From: Paenibacillus marchantiophytorum
GTDB lineage: Bacteria; Bacillota; Bacilli; Paenibacillales; NBRC-103111
Reading direction: 5' to 3'
NCBI RefSeq assembly: GCF_014640555.1
Contig: NZ_BMHE01000031.1
Span: 1-64,000, forward strand
Length of the DNA: 64,000 nt
This document shows positions 56,078 to 64,000 of the stretch, piece after piece. The notes beneath the pieces were generated by a model, which did no database searches, was not told the origin of the DNA, and worked only from the letters and a program-made list of their open reading frames with translations. The translations under genes and the position numbers were made by a program. Within the stretch, counting starts at the first letter, position 1; the number at the start of each line of letters is the position of its first letter.

Positions 56078-56638
56078 CTAGGCATAATCCTCTTTCAAAA
56101 GACCAAAAATCTCCAAATCAACAATACCCTTTCCCGACCACACCGATGCTTGTCTCAACAGGCCCTCTTGGCGGAAGCCATTCCTCAGCAATACTTTCTT
56201 GGAAATCTCATTACGCGGCATCACTTCGGCCTGAATTCGGTTGACATTAATCTCTCTAAATAAATATTCGACCAGAATTTTAACCGCTTCGCTCGCAATC
56301 CCTTTGCCCCAATGCGATTCTCCCAAAAAATAGCCAATCGTCACCATGTTGACCTTTTGATTCAAATCAAAAACCTCTATAATACCCACTAATTGCTCAC
56401 TTGCCGTGAGCGTAAATATTCCCCACTTAATCTTTGTCCTTTTCGTAAAATCCCGCTCAAAATGCCCAATCATGCTCTTAACAGTAACTTTATTGTACTT
56501 GGGGATTATGCAGCAGAATTCAAATACTTGATCATTGCTATAAATCGCATAAACCTCATCAAGATGATGCTCTTCAATCTTCTTCAATATGAGCTTATCC
56601 GACTTCAAAATAGGAAACTGCTCAAAAACTGCCTCCAT
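56078..56638 (-). CDS. GNAT N-acetyltransferase (RimJ/RimL-like)
   Basis: About 186 residues. Acetyl-CoA-binding motif A is VTIGYFLGESHWGKGIASEAV (around 115-135), followed by NRIQAEVMPRNEISKKVLLRNGF typical of RimJ/RimL-type enzymes. Substrate unknown: ribosomal protein N-terminus or small molecule. ATG 56638 follows AGGA by 6 bp; ATG 56644 is an alternative. Confidence 0.85.
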   Translation of the reverse strand: MEAVFEQFPILKSDKLILKKIEEHHLDEVYAIYSNDQVFEFCCIIPKYNKVTVKSMIGHFERDFTKRTKIKWGIFTLTASEQLVGIIEVFDLNQKVNMVTIGYFLGESHWGKGIASEAVKILVEYLFREINVNRIQAEVMPRNEISKKVLLRNGFRQEGLLRQASVWSGKGIVDLEIFGLLKEDYA

Positions 56639-56849
56639 GTTCATTCCTGCACCGCTCCCTGTTCTTTTCGTAATCGAAAAATCCCTAAACACTGATCTCT
56701 TTAACGGAAATTTGATGGATGTGGGTTAAAAGGCGTGCCATTCCCACCATTTCTGCCTATAGTTGAGAGCAAAGTCTAACAAGAATTTCTTTTCCAGACA
56801 GCACTTCTGAAAAACCTAGCCTGCGGCTAGGTCTTCAAGTCCCTGCACC

Positions 56850-57048
56850 TTCGCAAGCCTCCTTACGAACTCAATAAGCTTTATTCGGCCAAAATCGCTC
56901 ATTCTGAAAATCTAATGAATTCCAAATGCGCTATTTCAGGAAATTGATATCCATTCGGCCAATAAAGTACCGGGTAACGCCAATCCAGTTCAGTACATCT
57001 CCAAAGTAACCATTTTCTCGTCTATAAGCATCCTACAGTTCATTAGAT
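56850..57048. repeat. Dispersed intergenic repeat, copy 2 (divergent)
   Basis: Shares the landmarks TTACGAACTCAATA, GAAAATCTAATGAATTCCAAATGCG, GGTAACGCCAATCCAGTTCA and CCATTTTCTCGTCTATAAGCATC with copies at 26941 and 59355. It is more diverged in the middle. The surrounding gap 56639-57195 otherwise holds only the AACCTAGCC / GGCTAGGT hairpin at about 56811-56834. Confidence 0.8.
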
Positions 57049-57195
57049 GCCACTCAAGACCGAAAACCTCCAAAGCAAAGAGGCCTGCGGTGGACGTCAA
57101 CTAAAAGGGGAGCACCCCTTAAATCCACCCAAAACCTATACTTTAAATGAACAAAAGCCCTAGAAGCCAGCTTCCAGGGCCATTACTTTACATTT

Positions 57196-57618
57196 TCACA
57201 GCTGATTCTCACCCGTACTATGGAAAAACTCAATAATTTCCCCATTCAATCCTTTAACAAAGGCAATTCGAACCGGCGTCGGTGGATTGCTGCCTAGGAC
57301 AACATCTTTGGGATCTACCGTCACCTCGGCTCCAGCTGCAACTGCCGCTTCAACGGCGGCATCGACGTTATTGCTGCGAAAAGCAACATGGAAATAAGAG
57401 CCTTCCGGCTTCACTTCACCAGAGCCACCAGCGAAAACTTCGATATAGTTGCCATCGCCGGAATCCAGCAGGATAATGCGACTATCGCCTTCTCCCCAAC
57501 TATGCCCTTTCTTGAAACCCAATCCCTCGGTATAAAACTTCACCGTCGCCTCAAAATCATTGGCCCGCAGCGCAATATGGTGTAATCCACCGCCGCCTAT
57601 TTTCTCATTCGTTCCCAT
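57196..57618 (-). CDS. VOC-family (glyoxalase/dioxygenase-like) protein
   Basis: 140 residues forming one VOC unit with paired beta-alpha-beta-beta-beta motifs: GLHHIALRANDFEATVKFYTEGLGFK and YFHVAFRSNNVDAAVEAAVAAG. Candidate metal ligands are His near the start, Glu in YIEVF, His in YFHVAF and Glu in IIEFF. Substrate unknown (glyoxalase, fosfomycin- or bleomycin-type or other). RBS AAGGAGG precedes the ATG. Confidence 0.88.
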   Translation of the reverse strand: MGTNEKIGGGGLHHIALRANDFEATVKFYTEGLGFKKGHSWGEGDSRIILLDSGDGNYIEVFAGGSGEVKPEGSYFHVAFRSNNVDAAVEAAVAAGAEVTVDPKDVVLGSNPPTPVRIAFVKGLNGEIIEFFHSTGENQL

Positions 57619-57699
57619 TTCATTAACCTCCTTAAATATAAAGCTGCTGTATAAACCGTCTACCTTAATTATACGACATCCATACGATATTCCCTACAA

Positions 57700-58070
57700 C
57701 TACAAAGTCTTGCTTATACCAAAAATTCTTCGATTGTTCGATGGAATAGACGTACATTTTCTTTTGGGGTATTTCTCTTTAAGCCAATTAATGAAGAAAG
57801 CGGCATAACCCTGCCCTTCAAATTCTTTCAAAACATCTGCTTCGCACTCATAGACTCCCACACCACACCATAACCAACCATCATCTGCTCAACTTCAATG
57901 AGATGCACTTCCGCAGGCAGTTCCGCGGTATCCTTCTTGCTCAATTCCCCCGCGTGATAGGTAGAAAGCAATTCACTTAATATCGTTTGGAACTCTTGAT
58001 CGAATGATCTTGTTGTAATCGCAGGCTTGATAAATCTCCTTTTCGCAATGTTGTCGCTAATCGCAGTATA
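57700..58070 (-). pseudogene. Frameshifted remnant of an unidentified gene
   Basis: Two adjoining minus-strand frames read as one protein. First comes TTRSFDQEFQTILSELLSTY, continuing to PAEVHLIEVEQMMVGYGVV. After a shift of frame near 57850 comes GVYECEADVLKEFEGQGYAA, then FFINWLKEKYPKRKCTS, ending in TAG at 57700-57702. There is no good start codon; upstream sequence shows a short local duplication of CTGCGATTA. The join resembles a GNAT-like or other small alpha/beta protein but is not identified. Confidence 0.5.
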
Positions 58071-58265
58071 ACATACCTCCCCCCAACATCCCTTAGGTTA
58101 GTTAATAACCTGGGCGATAACTAATCAAGTAAAGCTCATATACTGAAAACAATTTCACTACTTACACAGATCGAGAAACTTCGTTAGAATAGACATTGTC
58201 ACACGTACAAGTCTTCAGACCATTTAGTTTTTACTAATATCAAGAGGAACGTGGGAGGATGAATC

Positions 58266-59243
58266 ATGAAATACTCGTATTTAGGGAAATCCGGACTCAA
58301 GGTTAGCCAACTATGCCTGGGAACGATGAACTTTGGACCGGAAACGGAGGAGAAAGATGCCTTCCGAATCATGGATGCCGCACTGGATGCGGGAATCAAT
58401 TTCTTCGATACAGCTAACGTCTACGGCGGAGTTGATAAAAGAGGCTGGACCGAAGAAATCATCGGACGCTGGTTCAAACAAGGCGGCGGCCGCCGAGAGA
58501 AAGTCATTCTCGCAACCAAAGCCTACGGGGAGATGAATGATCCCCACGATGGTCCCAATGCTGAACGGGGCTTATCCGCTTACAAAATCAGACGTCATCT
58601 GGAAGCATCACTCAAGAGGCTCCAAACCGACCATATAGAGCTTTACCAAATGCATCATATCGACCGCAACGTATCCTGGGATGAGCTATGGGGCGTATTC
58701 GAAGCCGCGGTGAACCAAGGTACCGTTGACTATATCGGCTCCAGCAACTTTGCTGGCTGGCACATTGCCTGTGCCCAAGCCGAGGCCAAAGCCCGCCATT
58801 TCCTAGGCTTAGTCTCTGAACAGCACATGTACAATCTACTCGCTAGGCTGCCGGAGTTGGAAGTCCTTCCCGCTTCAGAGAAGCTCGGTCTTGGTGTCAT
58901 TCCATGGAGTCCTCTTGCCGGAGGATTGCTGGGCCGCAACGCCTTGGCCGGAACAGGTGCCCGCAGTGCGCGTTCCGCCGAACGGATTGAGAAACATCGG
59001 AGTCAATTGGAACAATTCTCAGCACTTTGCAAGGAAATCGGGGAAAAAGAAGACGTTGTCGCCTTGGCCTGGGTATTGTCTCATTCAGCCGTGACTTCGC
59101 CAATCATTGGGCCGAGAACTATTGAACAGCTCCAAGACTCATTGCGCGTACCCGAAGTCACCCTGAGTGAGGATACGTTGAGCAAATTGGATGACATTTT
59201 CCCTGGACCCGGGAAACCGGCTCCCGAAGCTTACGCTTGGTAG
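58266..59243 (+). CDS. Aldo/keto reductase
   Basis: 325 residues, NADP-dependent oxidoreductase barrel. The catalytic tetrad is present: Asp in FFDTAN and Tyr in NVYGG (about 48-53), Lys in ILATKAYG (about 84) and His in YQMHHID (about 125). The C-terminal IIGPRTIEQLQDSL binds the adenosine phosphate. Substrate unknown. RBS GGGAGG lies 7 bp before the ATG. Monocistronic, closed by a terminator at 59273-59312. Confidence 0.93.
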   Translation: MKYSYLGKSGLKVSQLCLGTMNFGPETEEKDAFRIMDAALDAGINFFDTANVYGGVDKRGWTEEIIGRWFKQGGGRREKVILATKAYGEMNDPHDGPNAERGLSAYKIRRHLEASLKRLQTDHIELYQMHHIDRNVSWDELWGVFEAAVNQGTVDYIGSSNFAGWHIACAQAEAKARHFLGLVSEQHMYNLLARLPELEVLPASEKLGLGVIPWSPLAGGLLGRNALAGTGARSARSAERIEKHRSQLEQFSALCKEIGEKEDVVALAWVLSHSAVTSPIIGPRTIEQLQDSLRVPEVTLSEDTLSKLDDIFPGPGKPAPEAYAW

Positions 59244-59272
59244 AAGCACAAACGGCTAATGTAAAGAATGCA

Positions 59273-59312
59273 AAAAGAGCTAAGCGGCTTGTACGCTTAG
59301 CTCTTTTATTTT
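59273..59312 (+). terminator. Rho-independent terminator
   Basis: AAAAGAGCTAAGCG / CGCTTAGCTCTTTT then ATTTTT. Its flanks and stem (AATGCAAA(A)GAGCTAAGCGGC) closely resemble the terminator at 1013-1052. Confidence 0.88.
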
Positions 59313-59354
59313 TGGCTTCTACGCTGGTGGGGTGCCCTAAGCGCCTAAGGGGCT

Positions 59355-59588
59355 GCCGCCAAAGTCATTGAACCACGAGGCAAGCCCCCTTACGAACTCA
59401 ATACCCTTTATTTGATCAAAATTGGGCATTTTGAAAATCTAATGAACCCCAAACGCGTTATCTCAAGCAAACGGTCACCATTCCACCTATAATTTGCTGG
59501 ATAACGCCAATGCAGTTCATTAGATCACCAAAGAGGCTATTTTCTCGTCTATAAGCATCATTCAGTTCATTAGAGCGACAGATGGATT
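59355..59588. repeat. Dispersed intergenic repeat, copy 3
   Basis: Closest to copy 1: GAGGCAAGCCCCCTTACGAACTC, TTTGATCAAAAT, AAACGGTCACCATTCCACCTATAA, GGATAACGCCAATGCAGTTCATTAG and TTTTCTCGTCTATAAGCATCATTCAGTTCATTAG all match. It ends at GACAGATGGATTG, like copy 1 (GACAGATTGATGG). Confidence 0.85.
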
Positions 59589-59835
59589 GTGCCGGCGGAT
59601 GCAGGTGCGGGTGGGCACAGTGCCGGTGCTAGGGCTAGCAGCCCGATGGCACGACGAGGTTCGGCAGCCCAGCGACCCCGCGAGGTTCGGCAGCCCTGCG
59701 GCCCTGCGGCCCGGCGAGGTTCGGCGACCCGACCGCTCGGCGGCCCAGCGACCTAGTCCGGCGGACCCATGGCCCGGCGCAGCCCAACGACCCCGCCGCT
59801 CGGCGAGGCCGCCAGGCGGGGGCTAGGTTCTGCCT
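59589..59835. repeat. GC-rich degenerate tandem array
   Basis: About 245 bp far above the local GC content, built of imperfect units around GAGGTTCGGCAGCCC (59656, 59681 and 59717, the last as GAGGTTCGGCGACCC) with CGGCCCAGCGACC blocks between. Both strands are open by chance because of composition. No ribosome site or family similarity supports a gene. Confidence 0.7.
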
Positions 59836-59852
59836 ATAACGCTGTATTCCAG

Positions 59853-60551
59853 CTATACAAGAGGTGAGGCAGCGAGTGCCCAATGAAGCAATCGCTCAAA
59901 AGGAAGAATCGTCACCTGGTCAGGAAACCGATAGTCCGCGCAGCTTACCGCTAAGGGATAGATGGACTCCAATTCATACACTCGGCAGAAATAGCCTTGC
60001 TCCTCGTACACGGTGAATGCGTCTTGATGCGAGATCATCGCAAAGGATACGCTCGTCAAAGGACAACCAAGCCCGAGACCAATCATCTTGACGAAGCTCT
60101 CTTTCATGACCCAACGTCGGCAAAGATACGCCTCCTGGTCTTGAATGCCTTGGAAGTCCCTTAGTTCCGAAGGTGAAAGCAGGCAGTCGGCTAACTTCGC
60201 AAACCGTGGGTCCTGGATCTCAACATCAATTCCCACCTCACGTGAACCGAGTGCAACTGCTACCCATTCCCCGGCATGAGAAATGTTAAAGAAGACCTCA
60301 GGCCGTTCGTATAGCCATGGCTTTCCGTATGGGCCGTAGCCTATCCGCAACGATCCGGCGTCACTGCTGAACTCTTGCTGCAGCGCATATCGCAGCAAGA
60401 TATCTCCGCTTATCATTCTTTGCTGCTGTTTCTTTTGCAGGCATTTGCCGATCTTGTTCCTTCTCGCCTCATCGAGATGAGCCTCAAGTGAATGCCAAAT
60501 TTCAACTTCCGTATGAGGACAAATCTTCGTAGCTATTATCTTCATTGGCAT
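59853..60551 (-). CDS. sfp: 4'-phosphopantetheinyl transferase, Sfp type
   Basis: 232 residues. The family motifs are intact: GKPWLYERPEVFFNISHAGEWV (about 75-97), GIDVEIQD (about 108) and RRWVMKESFVKMIG (about 145), supplying the Mg2+ and CoA-binding acidic residues. It converts apo carrier proteins of polyketide or peptide synthases to holo form. It overlaps the end of the monooxygenase gene by about 50 bp and follows a PKS gene, so it probably serves that synthase. GGAG lies 6 bp before ATG 60551. Confidence 0.94.
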   Translation of the reverse strand: MPMKIIATKICPHTEVEIWHSLEAHLDEARRNKIGKCLQKKQQQRMISGDILLRYALQQEFSSDAGSLRIGYGPYGKPWLYERPEVFFNISHAGEWVAVALGSREVGIDVEIQDPRFAKLADCLLSPSELRDFQGIQDQEAYLCRRWVMKESFVKMIGLGLGCPLTSVSFAMISHQDAFTVYEEQGYFCRVYELESIYPLAVSCADYRFPDQVTILPFERLLHWALAASPLV

Positions 60552-61605
60552 AGCGTTCTCCGTATTGTATAATCATGCGGCTTATGAATTCGGCATCCCG
60601 ATGCACCCACCCGATCAGCGCTGATCCCCGGCAAGATTGCCAAGGCAGACCTACAACATACAAACCGGGTATCGCTGTCACGCCCCGTTCGTGCTCGATC
60701 CCAGCATGATCGCTGGCAAGTTCCGGAATATGAATCCAAGGATAGTCCATTCGAAAACCAGTTGCCCAGAGGATTGTGTCCACTTCTAGGCTGAATCCGT
60801 CTGCGAATGAAATTTGCTTCCCTTGCGCATGAACAGCTCTGCCTAATAGTTTGATACGGCCGCTCGCTATAGCTTCACGCAGTTCATAACCGTAAAGCGG
60901 ATCCTTCTTCTTCTGAAATCGTCGCCCAACCCATGAATCTGGTGACTTGCGCAGCAATCCGATTAATTCATACCACCAGAAGAGACTTTTGCCAAGGAAT
61001 CGATACGGCATAAATTGAATGTTGTGGCTGACGGACAGATAAACCTGCCTACTGAGGGAAAGCTCAAGCGCAATTTGGGCGCCGGAATTTCCTCCTCCGA
61101 TCACCAGTGTATCTGCCAGAGGCAACATCTCTGGGTTACGATAATCAAACGTATGCATCTGCAGCACTGCTGCACTTAGGGAATCGGCGAACGACGGGAC
61201 GTAAGGTGATTGAAAAGGGCCTGTTGCTACCACAACTTGATTGGCTATCCACGTTCCTTTATTCGTCGTGACATAATAGCGGCCCTTCCGATAGGCAAGA
61301 CTAATCACCTCAGTTTCCACTTGAACCGGGAGCGCAAAGCGATCTTGATAGCACCGCAAATAGTCAGCTATCTCATCCTTCGTCGGGTAATCCCACGGAT
61401 CTCCAGGAAGCGGCAAACCCGGTAAAGCACTATACCTCCGAGGCGTAAAAAGTGTTAAAGAGTCATACCGACTGCTCCAGGAATGTCCCACTTCGGGACT
61501 TTGGTCCAGAATGACGAACTCCCTCTGTTCCAAATGCAAATAATACCCTACAGAAAGACCCGCTTGCCCACCGCCAATGACAACAATATCGATTCGTCTC
61601 AACAC
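60502..61605 (-). CDS. Flavin-dependent monooxygenase/NAD(P)-FAD oxidoreductase
   Basis: About 367 residues. The N-terminal FAD Rossmann motif is VVIGGGQAGLSVGYYL (about 7-22), and a second nucleotide-binding motif VIGGGNSGAQIALEL (about 170) binds NADPH. ILWATGFRMDYPW (about 285) matches FMO/YUCCA-like or CzcO-type enzymes. A tailoring role in the polyketide pathway is inferred from its place between the PKS and sfp genes. GTG 61605 is the preferred start, 13 bp after GGAGG with a run of eight G between. The TTG next to it is possible. Confidence 0.88.
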   Translation of the reverse strand: MLRRIDIVVIGGGQAGLSVGYYLHLEQREFVILDQSPEVGHSWSSRYDSLTLFTPRRYSALPGLPLPGDPWDYPTKDEIADYLRCYQDRFALPVQVETEVISLAYRKGRYYVTTNKGTWIANQVVVATGPFQSPYVPSFADSLSAAVLQMHTFDYRNPEMLPLADTLVIGGGNSGAQIALELSLSRQVYLSVSHNIQFMPYRFLGKSLFWWYELIGLLRKSPDSWVGRRFQKKKDPLYGYELREAIASGRIKLLGRAVHAQGKQISFADGFSLEVDTILWATGFRMDYPWIHIPELASDHAGIEHERGVTAIPGLYVVGLPWQSCRGSALIGWVHRDAEFISRMIIQYGERYANEDNSYEDLSSYGS

Positions 61606-61625
61606 AACCCCCCCCACTCCTCCAT

Positions 61626-64000
61626 TTAACAAAAACAAGTGATGTTATTCGGCTCTTCGGCATTCGCTATCGTAGTCTTCCAACAAGATTGATGATGCCA
61701 TGGATAAGTCGGAAGCATGTGGGGTAACTTCCGGGTGCGGGCCGATCCTGTAGGCACCAAGAGCCCCTTGGTGTACAAGTCGCACTGTACTTGCAAACAG
61801 GCAAGTTCATCACGGCACTCGATAACGATAACGGTGTTTGCATACTGTGCCACTCCTGGCGGGACTGTCAACAGACAAATAGCGATATCCTTGAAATCGA
61901 CTCCTATCTCCAACTGCCCCAAATCTGTAGGCTCGCCGTGAACTAGACTTTGGGCCGCCTGCACGAGAGATAATCGACCATCCAGCACATCTGCTGTCAG
62001 GCGACCTATCCCTTCCCCAACGCATGATTTGGGGGTTATCCCCCAATGACGCAGCATCTGCGCATAGGCATATTGTTTGGCAAACGCGTTAAACTTGCCT
62101 TCTTGCTGAAAGGTATCATCAGCCAGATTACGATATAGCTGTGTCACCACAAAGTAAGATTGCCGAAACACCGGATCGTTAATGATAACTTCCTCTCCGG
62201 TATCCCCCGGGTTTCCCCCGTCGTAATCACCGAACCAGAAGACAGCCTCCGCAGGTTGGCTCGCTACATACCCATAATGCCACAATGAGCTGCTTTCAAA
62301 TGCACGGACATAATCCTGCAGAGCAGTTATTAGACTTTCCTTAGAGGATACAACAATCGCCAACCTATGTTCATGATGCTTCCTGCCTCGCGACAATGCA
62401 GCCCCCATGGCTGGGAGATCATACTTTTCGGCCTTCTGCAACCAATCAACATACTTCTGAGCTAATAGGGATAGTCCATCTTTACGAGCAGCGGATAACG
62501 TGAATACAAAAGGTTCCATCTCCGAAGTCTGATCCACATTGCGTACAAGAGGCGGCTTGCCAAGGACAATATGCGCGTTAGTCCCGCCAAATCCAAACGA
62601 GCTGACGCCTGCATACACATCTTCTCCCAGCTTCAAAGCCTCACACTTTACAGGTACTAAGAAAGGGAAGCCTGTGCGTGGAATCTCGGGATTCCACGTG
62701 TGAAAATGCAGGTTTGGCGGGACTACTTCGTGTTTCATAATGAGCGCAGTCTTTATGAGTCCTGCAATCCCCGCTGCCGACTCCAGATGGCCGATATTGC
62801 TCTTCACCGAACCGAGGTAGATGAGGTCATCTGCCTGTCTGCCATTGGAAAGCACTTGTCCCAACGCTTTAACTTCAATAGGATCACCTAGAAATGTCCC
62901 CGTCCCATGTGCCTCAATATAGCCAATTTGACTTGGCTGAATGCCTGCTCGAGCATACGCCGAGAGAAGCAGCTTCTCCTGCGCCGATTGATTCGGCGCT
63001 GTAATCCCGTTGCTTCGACCATCCTGATTCAACGCGCTCCCTGGGATCACCGCGTATATGTCATCGCCGTCCTGCAAGGCTTTAGTCAACGGCTTGAGAA
63101 TAACGACCCCACAGCCCTCGCCACGTACGTACCCATCCGCCTGGGCATCGAACGTCTTGCAGCGATCGTCCGATGCCAGCATCCCCGCTTCAGCTAGGCT
63201 GGAAGTTACCCCATTGGAAAGTATGACGTTCACACCGCCTGCAATGGCTTGCTGACTTTCGCCTGACCATATGCTGTGACAGGCTTGGTGAACAGCGACA
63301 AGAGAAGATGAACAAGCCGTATCAATGGCCATACTGGGCCCGTGCAGACCCAAGAAATACGATAGTCGATTTGCTGCAATGCACAGCGCACCGCCCATAA
63401 CGGAATGAATATGGAAACCATCCGCCGCTTCTAATTCACGCCTTCCATAGTCGCTATTAGAAATCCCAATAAACACACCACTTTGCGTGTTAGCCCACAG
63501 CTCCGGTGAAATCCCCGCATCCATCAACGCTTCCCAGGTGACCTCAAGCAGCAGACGCTGCTGAGGATCCATACGAATGGCCTCTCGATATGACATATGG
63601 AAGAACGGATAGTCGAAGCCATCAATGCCATCGAGATAACCGCCTTGACGATCAACCTTCACTTCTCCAAGCTTCTCACGATCAGCCGGATACTCCCTTA
63701 CCGCATCAGTCCCGCGCAGTAGGTGCTCCCAGAATTCACCCACACCCGTAATGCCTGGGAACCGGCAGCCCATACCTACTATAGCGATAGATTCACGCTG
63801 GTCTGGAGCGATACTTGAAGCTGTGGCCACTTCATCGTTCCCTCTTAATCCTCTTTCGCACAAATAGAAAGAAAGTTCCTGAATGGTTGGATAGTCCCAG
63901 AATACCGTTGGGGATATCGGAATATCCAAAGCGGCGCCTAGTTCCCCAGATAGCAGCATCACCTTCGCTGAATCAAGTCCATAACTACTAAAAGGCTCAC
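61626..64000 (-). CDS. Polyketide synthase, C-terminal part (ACP-KS-degenerate AT), partial
   Basis: Runs off the window at its 5' side, leaving about 791 codons. The first visible residues are the end of an acyl carrier protein with the phosphopantetheine site YGLDSAKVM (Ser about 10). A ketosynthase domain (about 70-500) has Cys in DTACSSSL, His in EAHGTGT and His in SNIGHLESAAG, all intact. The region 515-765 corresponds to the KS-AT linker and a shortened acyltransferase-like domain in which the usual GHSLG nucleophile elbow reads VGEGIG, so Ser is absent. The closing LPTYPWHHQSCW is the normal post-AT linker. The protein ends ITCFC. An acyltransferase in trans would be needed. Confidence 0.93.
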   Translation of the reverse strand, partial: EPFSSYGLDSAKVMLLSGELGAALDIPISPTVFWDYPTIQELSFYLCERGLRGNDEVATASSIAPDQRESIAIVGMGCRFPGITGVGEFWEHLLRGTDAVREYPADREKLGEVKVDRQGGYLDGIDGFDYPFFHMSYREAIRMDPQQRLLLEVTWEALMDAGISPELWANTQSGVFIGISNSDYGRRELEAADGFHIHSVMGGALCIAANRLSYFLGLHGPSMAIDTACSSSLVAVHQACHSIWSGESQQAIAGGVNVILSNGVTSSLAEAGMLASDDRCKTFDAQADGYVRGEGCGVVILKPLTKALQDGDDIYAVIPGSALNQDGRSNGITAPNQSAQEKLLLSAYARAGIQPSQIGYIEAHGTGTFLGDPIEVKALGQVLSNGRQADDLIYLGSVKSNIGHLESAAGIAGLIKTALIMKHEVVPPNLHFHTWNPEIPRTGFPFLVPVKCEALKLGEDVYAGVSSFGFGGTNAHIVLGKPPLVRNVDQTSEMEPFVFTLSAARKDGLSLLAQKYVDWLQKAEKYDLPAMGAALSRGRKHHEHRLAIVVSSKESLITALQDYVRAFESSSLWHYGYVASQPAEAVFWFGDYDGGNPGDTGEEVIINDPVFRQSYFVVTQLYRNLADDTFQQEGKFNAFAKQYAYAQMLRHWGITPKSCVGEGIGRLTADVLDGRLSLVQAAQSLVHGEPTDLGQLEIGVDFKDIAICLLTVPPGVAQYANTVIVIECRDELACLQVQCDLYTKGLLVPTGSARTRKLPHMLPTYPWHHQSCWKTTIANAEEPNNITCFC

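Noticed and set aside
59587..59883. Proline/arginine-rich open frames on both strands
   Set aside because: They result from the GC-rich tandem array. There is no ribosome site and no conservation among array units at the protein level.

Overview
The window reads as a chromosomal segment of a Gram-positive, spore-former-type Firmicute, most likely Paenibacillus or a close relative. The signs are a 16S rRNA 5' end of bacillar type, strong AAGGAGG ribosome-binding sites, many GTG/TTG starts, very large secreted proteins with C-terminal SLH domains, YwmB, a GlpP antiterminator and a firmicute-style ethanolamine microcompartment. This assignment rests on sequence pattern only.

Layout. 1-700: the 5' end of a leftward 16S rRNA gene, its leader and at least two promoters. 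700-3300: a STAS-domain protein and a PAS-PAS-GGDEF-EAL protein, each behind an identical CRP/FNR-type palindrome placed at -41.5. 3300-13760 (minus): a glycerol-phosphate module with Ugp-like ABC permeases and binding protein, a NagD-type HAD phosphatase, the GlpP antiterminator and a 1.8-kb-residue SLH-anchored glycerophosphodiesterase. Two look-alike leader hairpins mark the probable GlpP targets. 13860-15530: arylamine N-acetyltransferase and YwmB. 15600-26860 (minus): an ethanolamine bacterial-microcompartment operon (eutL, eutK-like shell, eutE, eutM, pduL, a flavoprotein-like gene, eutN, eutS, eutP, eutA, eutB, eutC), then a 42-residue membrane microprotein and an APC permease. No eutVW, eutT, eutQ, eutG or eutH is present. 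27350-31700: hypothetical genes (HEAT-like, a duplicated-domain protein, ATP-grasp, DUF1801).

31740-37670 (minus) is the most striking region. It is an RNA-quality-control locus with two Y-RNA-like noncoding RNAs (one with a perfect tRNA T-arm mimic), the Ro60/Rsr TROVE protein, a small independent transcript, and the Hen1-Pnkp RNA repair pair. Y RNA and Rsr would capture damaged or structured RNA. Pnkp heals and seals breaks, and Hen1 2'-O-methylates the repaired end.

37950-46440: TPR membrane protein, YgjP-type metallopeptidase, a fucose/arabinose-isomerase-like protein with an SGNH hydrolase, and a secreted SLH protein with a 26-Gly tract. 46480-53840: a carbohydrate operon (SGNH hydrolase, unrecognised 824-residue protein, GH2 beta-mannosidase, truncated Gfo/Idh/MocA remnant) with a divergent AraC regulator. 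53985-59830: a PhnD-like protein fused to copper-amine-oxidase-N domains, GNAT, VOC, a frameshifted pseudogene and an aldo/keto reductase, separated by repeat-rich gaps. These gaps hold a dispersed ~200-bp repeat (three copies in the window), an inverted GGAACTACAG repeat cluster and a very GC-rich degenerate tandem array. 59850-64000: Sfp-type phosphopantetheinyl transferase, a flavin monooxygenase and the 3' end of a polyketide synthase (ACP-KS-degenerate AT), i.e. the edge of a secondary-metabolite cluster that continues beyond the window.
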